From contig NZ_VTFT01000002.1 of the NCBI RefSeq assembly GCF_008244685.1, forward strand, positions 372,001 to 436,000: 64,000 nucleotides of DNA, written 5' to 3'. The translations under genes and the position numbers were made by a program. The DNA is from Luteimonas viscosa. GTDB lineage: Bacteria > Pseudomonadota > Gammaproteobacteria > Xanthomonadales > Xanthomonadaceae. The notes below the pieces were generated by a model. The model saw nothing but the letters and a program-made list of their open reading frames with translations, did not search any database and had not been told where the DNA came from. This document shows positions 45,716 to 54,795 of this stretch, piece by piece (within the stretch, counting starts at the first letter, position 1; each line of letters opens with the position of its first letter).

Positions 45716-47937
45716 ATCCAGTACGTACACGCTTGGCGGCTATTCGGCTAGCTTCTCGCTTGGGCCACGCCCTGCGCAGAATCCTTCCAATGCAGACCTC
45801 CAACGCGTTCGGGATTCGACGGGATGCGAAGGTTCAGACGATTGAAAAAATATACGTGATCAACCTCGACCGTGAGCCAGATCGGTGGTCCCGCGTAAAG
45901 CAAGAGCTTAAACGCATACGAGATCCATTCGGCAATGATCTTCTAAGGCTCACGGAACGGTACGCTGCCGTGGATGCGAGGGCGTTTGTGCAGGAGCCCC
46001 CGAAAGACGCGGACGTGGATCCTTATTACACGCTGGCAGACCAGCTTTTTGTCGAGCCTCAACCGCAGACACTTCCAACGCGATTTGAGCTTGACGCGCC
46101 GATTCGAATGAGCAGAGCTGAGGTAGCTGTTGCTAGATCTCATATTGAGGTTTGGAGGCGCATTGCGCAAGGGGCGCAAGAACATGTTCTCGTCTTAGAA
46201 GACGACGTGTGGTTTCACCCGCGTTTTGCACATCATCTGGACCAAGTCTGGAAGGATGTCGCGACCGCAGAAGGAAATCACGAGGGATTTGACCTACTTT
46301 ATATTTCTTACGCGGAGGCGACGCACGGCGCTCCGAAAGCTTTTGTATCGACCCATGCGTTCAAGCCAGTGCGGGGCCTGTGGCACCTGTCCGGATACAT
46401 TATTTCCCGAAGGGGCGCAGAGAAGCTTCTTCGTTTATTGCCCTGTCGTGGACCAGTCGATCTTTGGATCAATCAACAGTTCAGCGTACTGAATGTAATC
46501 GCAACGAAACGTTCGATTGCCCCCCAAAGAAGAGACGCCTTCTCGGCAAACTCTTACTCGATTCTTCCCGCCCTCTCTACAATCGGTGCGATCAACAGTG
46601 AGGGCGCGGCTTTGTTCCACGCTCGTCCGAGTCAGCGGCCCGTTTTTGCATTCGGCGTAGCTAATTCGGGCCTAACGTCTCTTGCGATGGCATTGTCCAT
46701 GCTCGGGTACCGATGCTGCAGCGATCTGGAGGACCTGCCGTTCGAGGAGTTGAAGCTGCTTCGCGAAGGCAGCGTTGATCGGGTCTTCGATGCGTACGTT
46801 AACGTGGGGTGCCTCGAACCGATAATCGGCGAGATTCGATGCAGCTATCCCCAGGCAAAATTCATCGTGACGGCCTCCTCAAGTCACGCCGCTAGCCAAG
46901 CCGTTCGCAGTATTTCGACCGGCTTCGAAGTCGCGGACGTCATCGTATTTGATCCTGAGAACGTCAACGCTTGGCGGATTCTCTGCGAGTACCTCAGGTG
47001 CGCCCCCCCTGCATGCTCATTCCCAAAATTAGACGACTTGGGGCAACGCCACACTGTCGAAGCATGCCCGCAACCTGTCAGCGCCAAAGGGCGCCCGATG
47101 CCTGAACGGGACCGCTCCCCGTGGGTTGTTGAGTCGGGTCGTAGCCGTTGGCTAGGTATTCGGGTTGAACCGCCAGCGCCGGAGAGCGACGGCCATTGGA
47201 TCGAGGTCGATTGCTCGGCGGGACTGGACCCGCTTCGCTGGACTGCACGTACGGACACGTTCACGAGCAACTTGGCCTTGTTCCGTCCGCTGAACGTCGA
47301 GTTCGACGGTGTTGGGGGCGCAATGATCCAGATACGACGAGAAATGTTAGGTGTTCGACAGTACAGCGCAGGCGCCCTGACCAGTCATGCTGATCACCTG
47401 TTCGGGAGGTTCGAATCAACTTTCCGGGCGTCAAGCGTGCCAGGGGTAGTCACAGGCTTCTTTCTTCATCGAAACTCCCCGCATCAAGAAATCGATATTG
47501 AAATTGCCGGCAATATGCCGGATCGCCTCATTGTCAATGTGTTCTACAACCCCGGCGGAGAAGGCGCTCCGTTCGACTACGGCTACCGAGGTGCTCCAAG
47601 CCACATCGAATTGGGCTTCGACGCTTCGAAGGGGCTGCATCGGTATGCCATCGAGTGGACCCCGTGGGAGATCCGATGGTGGGTTGATGATCGACTAGTT
47701 CATCGGCGTGTGCTCTGGGATCCAACCCCGATTCCACATTTGCCGATGAAACTGCACTTCAACACTTGGCCTTCTCGTTCCACTCAGCTTGCCGGGCGGC
47801 TTAACCCACGACGGCTTCCGTCTATCGTCCAAGTTCAGTCGATTCGCGCAATGGCGCACGCCCCGTCGTTGCTTTGGCAAGAGGATCGACTTCTCACAGC
47901 GCCGGACCGGCCAGTTGTCACCGGAGTTGCCCCATGA
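45712..47937 (+). CDS. Fusion: GT25 glycosyltransferase, sulfotransferase-like domain, GH16
   Basis: 741 residues in one frame. Residues about 45-285 are a GT25 LPS-type glycosyltransferase (IYVINLDREPDRW, RAEVAVARSHIEVW, VLVLEDDVWF with E163-D164-D165). Residues about 308-430 resemble a sulfotransferase (FAFGVANSGLTSLAMALSMLGY, YPQAKFIVTAS), but the PAPS-loop R/K-x-G-T is replaced by NSGL and the 3' RD motif is missing, so catalysis is doubtful. Residues about 480-720 are GH16, with the catalytic E593-I-D595-I-E597 intact and GLHRYAIEWTPWEIRWWVDD. No signal peptide. Both ends overlap neighbours by 4 nt. Confidence 0.85.
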   Translation: MNPVRTRLAAIRLASRLGHALRRILPMQTSNAFGIRRDAKVQTIEKIYVINLDREPDRWSRVKQELKRIRDPFGNDLLRLTERYAAVDARAFVQEPPKDADVDPYYTLADQLFVEPQPQTLPTRFELDAPIRMSRAEVAVARSHIEVWRRIAQGAQEHVLVLEDDVWFHPRFAHHLDQVWKDVATAEGNHEGFDLLYISYAEATHGAPKAFVSTHAFKPVRGLWHLSGYIISRRGAEKLLRLLPCRGPVDLWINQQFSVLNVIATKRSIAPQRRDAFSANSYSILPALSTIGAINSEGAALFHARPSQRPVFAFGVANSGLTSLAMALSMLGYRCCSDLEDLPFEELKLLREGSVDRVFDAYVNVGCLEPIIGEIRCSYPQAKFIVTASSSHAASQAVRSISTGFEVADVIVFDPENVNAWRILCEYLRCAPPACSFPKLDDLGQRHTVEACPQPVSAKGRPMPERDRSPWVVESGRSRWLGIRVEPPAPESDGHWIEVDCSAGLDPLRWTARTDTFTSNLALFRPLNVEFDGVGGAMIQIRREMLGVRQYSAGALTSHADHLFGRFESTFRASSVPGVVTGFFLHRNSPHQEIDIEIAGNMPDRLIVNVFYNPGGEGAPFDYGYRGAPSHIELGFDASKGLHRYAIEWTPWEIRWWVDDRLVHRRVLWDPTPIPHLPMKLHFNTWPSRSTQLAGRLNPRRLPSIVQVQSIRAMAHAPSLLWQEDRLLTAPDRPVVTGVAP

Positions 47938-49565
47938 AAATACTCTCCTACAACCCTGGCCACGATGGCGCATTTGCGTATGTCGAAGATGGCCGCTTGC
48001 TGTTCTCAATGGAGGCCGAGAAGGGGTCGAAGTACCGGCATTCATCGCTAGCTGTTCCCGATGCATTCGATGCACTTGCCGAGCTGAATGCCGTTCCCGA
48101 CGTGCTATGCAAAGGAGGCTGGTGGCCCGGCGACTCTCCGCGCTGGTCGGAAGAGGGCGCCGGCTACCGCGGAAGCGATTACAGTCAGGTGCTTGTGAGC
48201 AAGAAGCGTTTTCTGGGAAAGACTGTCGACTTCTTCTCATCGTCCCATGAACGCTCGCATCTTCTGTGCGCGTTTGGAATGTCCAATCTACCGATGGGCA
48301 CCCCCTGCTACGCGCTGCTTTGGGAGGGCGTTATCGGGGCGTTTTACGAGATCGATACAGAACTAAACGTGACGAAGATTGGCGAGGTGATGCCGGAGCC
48401 TGGCCATCGCTACGCCATGCTCTACGCATTAGCTGATCCGACATTCGATAAAAACACAGCGGAATTCTCCCGACTTTCTGACGCCGGAAAGCTAATGGCC
48501 CTCGCTTCGTTCTCGACAAGAAGCCTGCCATCGAGTGAAGAAGAGAAAATTGCATCTTTTCTCTTACAGGATTGCCAGCACCTTAGGCCGTGCGAGCTTG
48601 AAGCGTTGAAAGGCATGCGGTACTACAACGTAGGGCTGGAAGACCCTGAATTTCGCAACTTTTCAGGCATATTCAGCGACCGTTTGTTCGACCGATTTCA
48701 TCAGTTCGCAGCGGCGAATCTGAGGCGGGGCATGCCGTTGTTGATAACGGGAGGCTGTGCGCTTAACTGCGATTGGAACACGAAGTGGAGAGAGTCAGGA
48801 TTGTTTCGCGACGTGTTCGTCCCCCCAGTCGCAAACGATTCTGGCTCAGCAATTGGCACTGCTGTTGATGCGCAGTTCCATTTTACCCGCAACGCAAAAA
48901 TTACGTGGGACGTATATTCTGGGTTGGCTTTTCAGTTCGACGAGCCTGTTGACAGCGCTCAGTTCGATGAGTGGAAGCCGAACGTTGCGACAGTTGCCGC
49001 AATGCTGGCCCGTGACTTGATAGTCGGATGGGTGAGCGGCCGCTACGAGATCGGGCCGCGCGCCCTTGGTAATCGATCTATATTGGCAGCCCCATTTAGG
49101 TCGAGCACGAAAGAACGGCTGAACGTCATTAAGCAGCGCGAGCAGTTTCGCCCAATTGCTCCCGCGTGTTTGGAGGATGAAGCTGAGAAGTGGTTTGGGT
49201 GCACGATCCCAAGCCCCTTCATGCTTTACACGTATAGTGCCTCCACGGAGGGGCTGGCCGCGGTGACCCATGTAAACCGTACTGCGCGAATCCAGACGGT
49301 GTCGGAGCGGACCAATCCTCCGTTGTTCGGGTTGCTGAGTGCCTTCAAGGCGCTGACGGGTTATGGCGTGTTGTGCAATACATCTCTGAATTTCAAAGCC
49401 AAAGGCTTCATTAACTCGATGTCCGAACTTTCGGCTTACACATTGCAGCATCAGCTTGACGGGTTTGTGGTCGAGGGACGGATTTTTATGCTGAAATCGT
49501 CTATGAGGTACCAGGGATACCTGCGTGAATGCGTGGAGCCTCCCGAAATTATTGCAGCGACCTGA
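47934..49565 (+). CDS. Carbamoyltransferase (NodU/CmcH/TobZ family)
   Basis: 543 residues. These enzymes transfer a carbamoyl group from carbamoyl phosphate to a hydroxyl, usually on a sugar, via a carbamoyl-adenylate. The N-terminal Kae1-like domain has H10-D11 in YNPGHDGAFAYVEDG and H105xxxH109 in SSSHERSHLLCAFG. The GGCALNCDWNTKW nucleotide-binding motif follows. The C-terminal domain has YEIGPRALGNRSILA, EQFRPIAPACLED and GVLCNTSLNFKAKGF. Key residues look intact. It is coupled to the fusion gene by ATGA, so its acceptor is probably the glycan built by the two upstream enzymes. Confidence 0.93.
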   Translation: MKILSYNPGHDGAFAYVEDGRLLFSMEAEKGSKYRHSSLAVPDAFDALAELNAVPDVLCKGGWWPGDSPRWSEEGAGYRGSDYSQVLVSKKRFLGKTVDFFSSSHERSHLLCAFGMSNLPMGTPCYALLWEGVIGAFYEIDTELNVTKIGEVMPEPGHRYAMLYALADPTFDKNTAEFSRLSDAGKLMALASFSTRSLPSSEEEKIASFLLQDCQHLRPCELEALKGMRYYNVGLEDPEFRNFSGIFSDRLFDRFHQFAAANLRRGMPLLITGGCALNCDWNTKWRESGLFRDVFVPPVANDSGSAIGTAVDAQFHFTRNAKITWDVYSGLAFQFDEPVDSAQFDEWKPNVATVAAMLARDLIVGWVSGRYEIGPRALGNRSILAAPFRSSTKERLNVIKQREQFRPIAPACLEDEAEKWFGCTIPSPFMLYTYSASTEGLAAVTHVNRTARIQTVSERTNPPLFGLLSAFKALTGYGVLCNTSLNFKAKGFINSMSELSAYTLQHQLDGFVVEGRIFMLKSSMRYQGYLRECVEPPEIIAAT

Positions 49566-49662
49566 CAATCGCCTGTGCGATGACGAACGCCCGCTCTTGG
49601 CCGGTAGCGGACAGTCGCTGCTGGCCTCTAGTCAAGACGGATCCCCGCAAGCGGGCCGGTGA

Positions 49663-49749
49663 CTACCCCAACAACCCCCGCAAATTCTTCAGTTCCTCCG
49701 CCGCCCCTTCTTCAATGCCTTCAGCTGCGGCGCCACCACCTCCGTATCG
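49663..49749 (-). pseudogene. Decayed copy of the 3' end of the 51011-51511 gene
   Basis: Read on the minus strand, this segment encodes EGAAEELKNLRGLLG and a TAG stop, nearly identical to the C-terminus of the gene at 51011-51511 (KKGAAEELKKLRGLLG). About 85 bp align with scattered substitutions, a 1-nt deletion and a small insertion. No start or 5' part remains. The two similar ends flank the oxidoreductase gene as direct repeats about 1.35 kb apart. Confidence 0.85.
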
Positions 49750-49854
49750 GGCCTTGCAACGCAATGACGATTGGCACGTGGACGATCGGCACGCGCGGGC
49801 GCGCGGTCATCGGCGCACTTTGGGCGCCAGGGGTCCGATTCCGGGGAAGTCATC

Positions 49855-50964
49855 ATGCGTCGACGCAACAGGCTGCTGCTGGGATTGTTTGGCGTGCTGA
49901 CCGCCGCGGGCGTGGTGTTCGCCGTGGTCCTCAGTCGCGATGCGGCCTGTCCGCCTGCTGCCGCACTGTCGCAGACCGGCGACTCGATGCAGGCGATCCG
50001 CGTGCATTGCTACGGGGGGACCGAGGCGCTGCGGCTCGAACACGTGCCGCGGCCGGTCCCGGCCGAGGGCGAATTGCTGGTGCGCGTACGCGCCGCCGGC
50101 GTGAACCCCCTGGACTGGCATTACCTGCATGGCAAGCCGTATGTGATGCGCCTGTCTTCGGGCTTCGGTCGGCCGGAGAATCCGCGCGCCGGCGTCGATT
50201 TCGCCGGCACGGTCGAGGCGGTGGGGCCTGCCGTGGACGGCTTCAAGCCCGGGGACCGGGTCTTCGGGGCCGCCAGCGGAGCGTTCGCAGAGTACGTCGT
50301 GGTGGACGCGAGCCGAAGCGTGGTGCAGATACCCGACAACATCGATTTCGAACAGGCCGCCGCCGTTCCGATCGCGGCGATCACCGCGTTGCAGGCGCTG
50401 CGCGATGCCGGTCGGCTGCAGCCCGGGCAGAAGGTCCTCATCAATGGCGCCTCTGGCGGCGTCGGCACCTTCGCGGTGCAGATCGCCAAGGCCCTCGGCG
50501 CCCAAGTGACCGGCGTCAGCAGTGCGCGCAACACGGAACTGGTGCGCTCGCTCGGCGCCGACCACACCATCGATTACGCGCAGGAGGACTTCACCCGCGG
50601 CGGCCCGCGCTACGACCTGGTGATCGACAACGTCGGCAACCATCCGGTCGCCGCCTTGCGGGCGGCCCTGCAGCCGGAAGGCACCCTGGTCATGGTGACC
50701 GGGCCGAAGGACAACCCGTGGATCGGTCCCGTGGGCCGCATGCTGGCCACCCGGCTGACCGCATCCTTCGCCAGCCAGACCCAGGTGACGCTGTTCGCCA
50801 GCGCCAACAAGGACGACCTGGCCGTGTTGCGCACCATGCTCGAAGCCGGCAGCGTGCGCCCGGTGATCGACCGGCGCTTTCCCCTGGACCAGGTGCCCCA
50901 GGCCATCGAATTCCTGGAACAGGGCCGCACGCGCGGCAAGAGCCTGATCACGATGGGGGACTAG
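49855..50964 (+). CDS. NAD(P)H:quinone-oxidoreductase-like MDR protein with N-terminal anchor
   Basis: 369 residues from the ATG at 49855. The N-terminus (RRRNRLLLGLFGVLTAAGVVFAVVL) is a membrane anchor or signal. The rest is a zinc-independent medium-chain dehydrogenase: ALRLEHVPRPVPAEGELLVRV, then the NADPH-binding INGASGGVGTFAVQIAKALGA. No zinc-binding cysteines are seen, as expected for quinone reductases. The anchor is unusual for this normally cytosolic family. It is G+C-rich like the core genome and convergent with the injection-system operon. Confidence 0.9.
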   Translation: MRRRNRLLLGLFGVLTAAGVVFAVVLSRDAACPPAAALSQTGDSMQAIRVHCYGGTEALRLEHVPRPVPAEGELLVRVRAAGVNPLDWHYLHGKPYVMRLSSGFGRPENPRAGVDFAGTVEAVGPAVDGFKPGDRVFGAASGAFAEYVVVDASRSVVQIPDNIDFEQAAAVPIAAITALQALRDAGRLQPGQKVLINGASGGVGTFAVQIAKALGAQVTGVSSARNTELVRSLGADHTIDYAQEDFTRGGPRYDLVIDNVGNHPVAALRAALQPEGTLVMVTGPKDNPWIGPVGRMLATRLTASFASQTQVTLFASANKDDLAVLRTMLEAGSVRPVIDRRFPLDQVPQAIEFLEQGRTRGKSLITMGD

Positions 50965-50981
50965 TCGTCCCGCTTCGGCCG

Positions 50982-51005
50982 GTGGCGGACGGGAGGGGCC
51001 GCCAC
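50982..51005. terminator. Stem-loop between convergent genes
   Basis: GTGGCGG (50982-50988) and CCGCCAC (50999-51005) form a 7-bp stem with a 10-nt loop in the 46-bp gap between the oxidoreductase and the last injection-system gene. T-tracts are short, so function as a bidirectional terminator is tentative. Confidence 0.4.
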
Positions 51006-51010
51006 GGGTT

Positions 51011-51511
51011 TCACCCCAGCAACCCCCGCAGCTTCTTCAGTTCCTCCGCCGCGCCCTTCTTCAACGCCTGCAGCTGCGGCGCCACCTCCTTCGACACCTT
51101 GGCCGCCGCGCTCGCGCGGGTGGCCACCGTGTCCAGCCGTCCGCGCAGCGCCGTGTCCTCGTCGGACAGCTTCTTGATCGCGGCGCTCTTGAACAGCTTG
51201 TTGAACTCCTTTTCCTGCGCCTCGTTCGCGACCAGGGCGTCGGTGGCGCGGGTGGTGCCGTCGCGCAGGGCGGTGGTCACCTCTTTGGCGAAGAGGTCGA
51301 AGCCGTCGTCGCCGGCCTTGTCGCCTTCTGCCTGGTAGCTCGGCGAGTCGGGTAGCAGCAGCACGGCGCCCTTGCCCACGCGCTGCAGGTCGAGGTGGGG
51401 GTTGAGGGCGCGCAGGCGGTCGAGCGCGGCGGGGGCGTGGTCGCCGTCCTTCACCAGCTGGGCGGTGAGCGCCTGCAGCGAGGTGTCCTGCTTGATCACG
51501 AGGAATCGCAT
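51011..51511 (-). CDS. LysM-like small protein, last gene of the injection-system operon
   Basis: 166 residues from the ATG at 51511, GGAG upstream. The N-terminal 60 residues (RFLVIKQDTSLQALTAQLVK, ALNPHLDLQRVGKGAVLLLPD) resemble a LysM repeat, as found in tail-terminator or baseplate LysM proteins of contractile injection systems. The C-terminal two-thirds is a lysine/alanine-rich helical region ending KKGAAEELKKLRGLLG. It is 11 bp after the DUF6519 gene. Its 3' end exists as a decayed copy at 49663-49749. Confidence 0.8.
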   Translation of the reverse strand: MRFLVIKQDTSLQALTAQLVKDGDHAPAALDRLRALNPHLDLQRVGKGAVLLLPDSPSYQAEGDKAGDDGFDLFAKEVTTALRDGTTRATDALVANEAQEKEFNKLFKSAAIKKLSDEDTALRGRLDTVATRASAAAKVSKEVAPQLQALKKGAAEELKKLRGLLG

Positions 51512-51522
51512 GGGGGGCTCCG

Positions 51523-54500
51523 TCAGGCGTTGAGGTTGAACGGCTGCCACTGCGTGGGCAGGGGATCGATGCCGTGGGTGGTGATGTTGCCGAGCGCGGC
51601 CACGGACTGGCTGACCAGCTGCACGCTGGGCTTGGTGACGCTGCGCACGCGGTTGGCGTTTAGCACCAGCACCGGGGCGACCAGGCGCACGGCGGGGTTC
51701 TGGGCGTTGTCGAACAGTTCGCAGCAGTTGTCGCTGAACATGATCTCGCCGCCGGCGCGCACTTCCACCGCCACCGAGCCGCCGCGCGCGATCAGCATGT
51801 TGCCGATCACGGTGGCCACCGAGCCGCGCGCCAGCACCGAGGCGGCCAGCAGGTCGGTGGCGGCGGTGGCGATGTAGGCGCGGTCGCCGGACAGCACCAG
51901 GGTGCGGCGCGTGTCGAGGCGCACGGTGGAGACGTTGACGGTGTGGTGCACGGCCGCGGCGGCGGCGGTGAGGTCGAGGTCGGCCACGGCGCCGGCGTCG
52001 TTGACCCCGCGCGAGGCCACGCCGCCCACCAGCAGGGCATACCAGGCGCCGCTGCCGGCCTGGGTCTGGTCGTCGCGCTGCACCTGGTTGTGGGCGATCT
52101 CGGTGCGGTCGAGCGGGGCCTGCACCAGCAGGCCCACGCCGGCGCCGTTGAAGTCGCCCACCGGGCCGATGCCGCTCACCTCGTTGCCGTGGATGCGCGA
52201 GCGGGTGACGCCGGTGGCGACGATGCCGGCCGACAGCGAGATGCGCTGCTGCGCGTTGCGGGCGATGTCGCGCACCTGGTTGCCGGCGATGGTGGCGGCG
52301 GCGGTGCGCAGCACCGAGATGCCGGCGACGATGGCGCGATCGGCATCGCCGGGCGCGCCGGTGATGTCGCGCACGTGGTTGTTCTCGATGCTGGCGGAGT
52401 CGGATTCGGCGTCCTCGGCCATCACGATGCCGTTGCCGCAATCGCGCACCACGTTGAGCTTGGCGATGAGGTCGCCGATACGCGCGCGGATGGCGATGCC
52501 GGTGTTGCGGAAGCCGCTGACCTGGTTGGCGAGCACGTGCACCTGGCTGGCGCCGGCGCGGTCGAGCCCGGGCACCAGGGCGATGCCGTCGTTGCCGTCC
52601 ACGTGCGGGGTGTCGCCGGTGCCGTGCACGCGGTTGCTCTCGATCCAGGCGTTGCCGGTGCCGCACACGATGCCGTGGCCGGTGAGGTTGAGGTTGTTGC
52701 CCTCCACGCGCAGGGAACTGCCGGCGGTGGCCAGGCCGAGCACGCGGATGCCGTTGGACGGACAGTCGGTGAACTGGTTGTCGCCGATGCGGCTGTCCCA
52801 CAGGTGGCCGACGCTGCCGTCGAACACGATGCCGTTGCGCTGGCAGGCGAGGATGTTGTGCTCGATCGCCAGCGCGCCGAGCAGGGCGAAGGCGGGGGCG
52901 CCTTCGTTGGCGGTCTCGGTGCGGATGCCGTCGGGGGCGACGAACAGGTTGTCGCGGAGGGTGATCCCCGCGCACAGGCCCGACAGCGCCACGGCGGCGC
53001 TGCGCCGGTCGCGGATGCCGTCGTAGGCGAACACGATCAGCTCGCGCAGGGTGACGCCCAGCGCGGTCTGGATGCGGATCGCGGATTCCAGGCCGGCCGA
53101 GAGCACCGAGAGCTTCTCGATGCAGAGTGCCATGCCGGTTTCCACCACGAAGGCCGAGCCGGCGGCGGTGACGATGGTGGTGGCGCCCTGGCCGCGAATG
53201 GTGATGGCGCGCGCGCCGCGCAGGAACACCGGCTCCTGCAGCGCGTAGTTGCCCGGGGTGAGGCAGACGGTGCCGCCGCGGTCGCGCAGGCGGTCGACGG
53301 CGGCCTGGATGGTGAGCTGGCCGCTGGCATGCGATTCGGGGGTGACGCACTGGCTGCAGCCGCAGTCGTCGCCGCCACCGGGCGGCCAGGGCGTGCGGCA
53401 GTCGCTGACGCTGCCCGAGGCGATGTCCCAGATGCCCAGGCGCGCGTAGTGGTGGTGGGTGCCGCGCGGGGGTGCCGCTTCGAGCGGTTCCACGCTGGCG
53501 TCGGCGGTGCGGGCGGCGAAGGTCCACCAGTCGCCGCGCTTGAAGCCATTTGTGCCGGCGCTGGCGAAGGAGACGGTGACGCCGTGTTCCAGGATCAGCT
53601 CGGTACCGGCGGCGGGCACGGCGATGAGTCCGGTGGAACCGGGGGCATCGAGATCCTGCAACTGCGCGGTGTTGCCGGCACCGGTGACGCGGAATACCTT
53701 GCCGGCCTGGTCCCAGCGGCGCACGCGCAGGTTGCGCTGCGCGGGCAGGGCGTCGTCGGGGAAGGCGGGCGGCAGCATGTCGGCAGGCAGCGCGGGCGCA
53801 AACGTGGCGCGGCGGTTGCCGGGATCCTCGATCGAGATGCGGCGGATCTCGGCGGGCAGCTGCGCGAACTCGCGCGCATCGTCGAGGATCTCCACCCAGT
53901 CGCCGTCGCGCAGGCCCAGCACCTCGTCGCGGCCGAGGGTCTCGAGTTCCAGTTCGGTGGCCGACACGAACGCGGCCACCCGCGCGCCGACGCTGGCGTT
54001 CTCGCGCGACCACTTGAAGGTGGCGCCGCCGCCGGGCAGGCCGGGGTCGTGGATCTCGACGCGGTAGAGCTGGTTCTCCAGGCCGCGGTAGCCGCCGGTG
54101 GGCGGCAGCTCGCAGGGGTCGCTGAGCGGCGGGACTTCGTAGGTGCCGGTGGTCAGGCGGCCTTCGCTGGGCGCGGTGAGGGCGCTCCAGCCGGGCAGTT
54201 CGCCGTCGGGCGTGGCGCAGCTGGCGCCGGTGCCCAGCTGCGAGTCCAGCACGCGCACCTGCCACACCGTCTGCAGGCGCGAGCTGGCGTCGACCCCGAC
54301 CGCGCTTTCGACCAGGGACGGGTCCTCGAGCGCGGTGACCTCGCGGTTCCACGCGTCGAGGTAGACCAAGCGGCGGCCGGCGGTGGGCAGGTCGGGCGCG
54401 TCCGTCAGATACGGCTGGGCGGTGTAGTCGAGCGGATCGAGCGCGTGCGGTTCGGCCAGCAACGGATCGAACGCGGCCTCGCCGCCGCCGTGGTTCTCGG

Positions 54501-54759
54501 CGAGCAGGCCGTCGACGTACATCCGCCCGCGGCCGATCTGCAGGCCGCCGCCGCTTGCCGTGATGCGGAAGGCGTCGGGCGTGGTCTGCGATACGGTGGA
54601 ACGGCCGAGCACGTCGCTGGCGAGCGCGCGCAGGCGCCGGTCGAGCACGGCAACCAGTTCGTTGGCATCGGCATCGAGCAGCACGCCGCCCTGCTTGAGT
54701 TGCACGCCGGACCAGTCGAGCAGGGGATCGTGGCGGATGCGGGACAGGTCAGTGGCCAT
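51523..54759 (-). CDS. DUF6519 / right-handed beta-helix protein of the injection system
   Basis: 1078 residues. The N-terminal about 110 residues (DLSRIRHDPLLDWSGVQLKQ, ADANELVAVLDRRLRAL) match the DUF6519 domain found in phage-tail-like gene clusters. A middle region ends with a cysteine cluster DDCGCSQC near residue 455. Residues about 465-1060 are a long right-handed beta-helix (ALQEPVFLRGARAITIRGQG, then many N-x-V/N-x-I turns). Beta-helices are typical of tail-spike and fibre proteins, so a role in target recognition or as a structural fibre is likely. Cargo or enzymatic activity is not indicated. GGAG lies 7 nt upstream of the ATG. Confidence 0.85.
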   Translation of the reverse strand: MATDLSRIRHDPLLDWSGVQLKQGGVLLDADANELVAVLDRRLRALASDVLGRSTVSQTTPDAFRITASGGGLQIGRGRMYVDGLLAENHGGGEAAFDPLLAEPHALDPLDYTAQPYLTDAPDLPTAGRRLVYLDAWNREVTALEDPSLVESAVGVDASSRLQTVWQVRVLDSQLGTGASCATPDGELPGWSALTAPSEGRLTTGTYEVPPLSDPCELPPTGGYRGLENQLYRVEIHDPGLPGGGATFKWSRENASVGARVAAFVSATELELETLGRDEVLGLRDGDWVEILDDAREFAQLPAEIRRISIEDPGNRRATFAPALPADMLPPAFPDDALPAQRNLRVRRWDQAGKVFRVTGAGNTAQLQDLDAPGSTGLIAVPAAGTELILEHGVTVSFASAGTNGFKRGDWWTFAARTADASVEPLEAAPPRGTHHHYARLGIWDIASGSVSDCRTPWPPGGGDDCGCSQCVTPESHASGQLTIQAAVDRLRDRGGTVCLTPGNYALQEPVFLRGARAITIRGQGATTIVTAAGSAFVVETGMALCIEKLSVLSAGLESAIRIQTALGVTLRELIVFAYDGIRDRRSAAVALSGLCAGITLRDNLFVAPDGIRTETANEGAPAFALLGALAIEHNILACQRNGIVFDGSVGHLWDSRIGDNQFTDCPSNGIRVLGLATAGSSLRVEGNNLNLTGHGIVCGTGNAWIESNRVHGTGDTPHVDGNDGIALVPGLDRAGASQVHVLANQVSGFRNTGIAIRARIGDLIAKLNVVRDCGNGIVMAEDAESDSASIENNHVRDITGAPGDADRAIVAGISVLRTAAATIAGNQVRDIARNAQQRISLSAGIVATGVTRSRIHGNEVSGIGPVGDFNGAGVGLLVQAPLDRTEIAHNQVQRDDQTQAGSGAWYALLVGGVASRGVNDAGAVADLDLTAAAAAVHHTVNVSTVRLDTRRTLVLSGDRAYIATAATDLLAASVLARGSVATVIGNMLIARGGSVAVEVRAGGEIMFSDNCCELFDNAQNPAVRLVAPVLVLNANRVRSVTKPSVQLVSQSVAALGNITTHGIDPLPTQWQPFNLNA

Positions 54760-54795
54760 GGGACGACTCCATCGAAGGCAGATCGGAAGGCAGGA

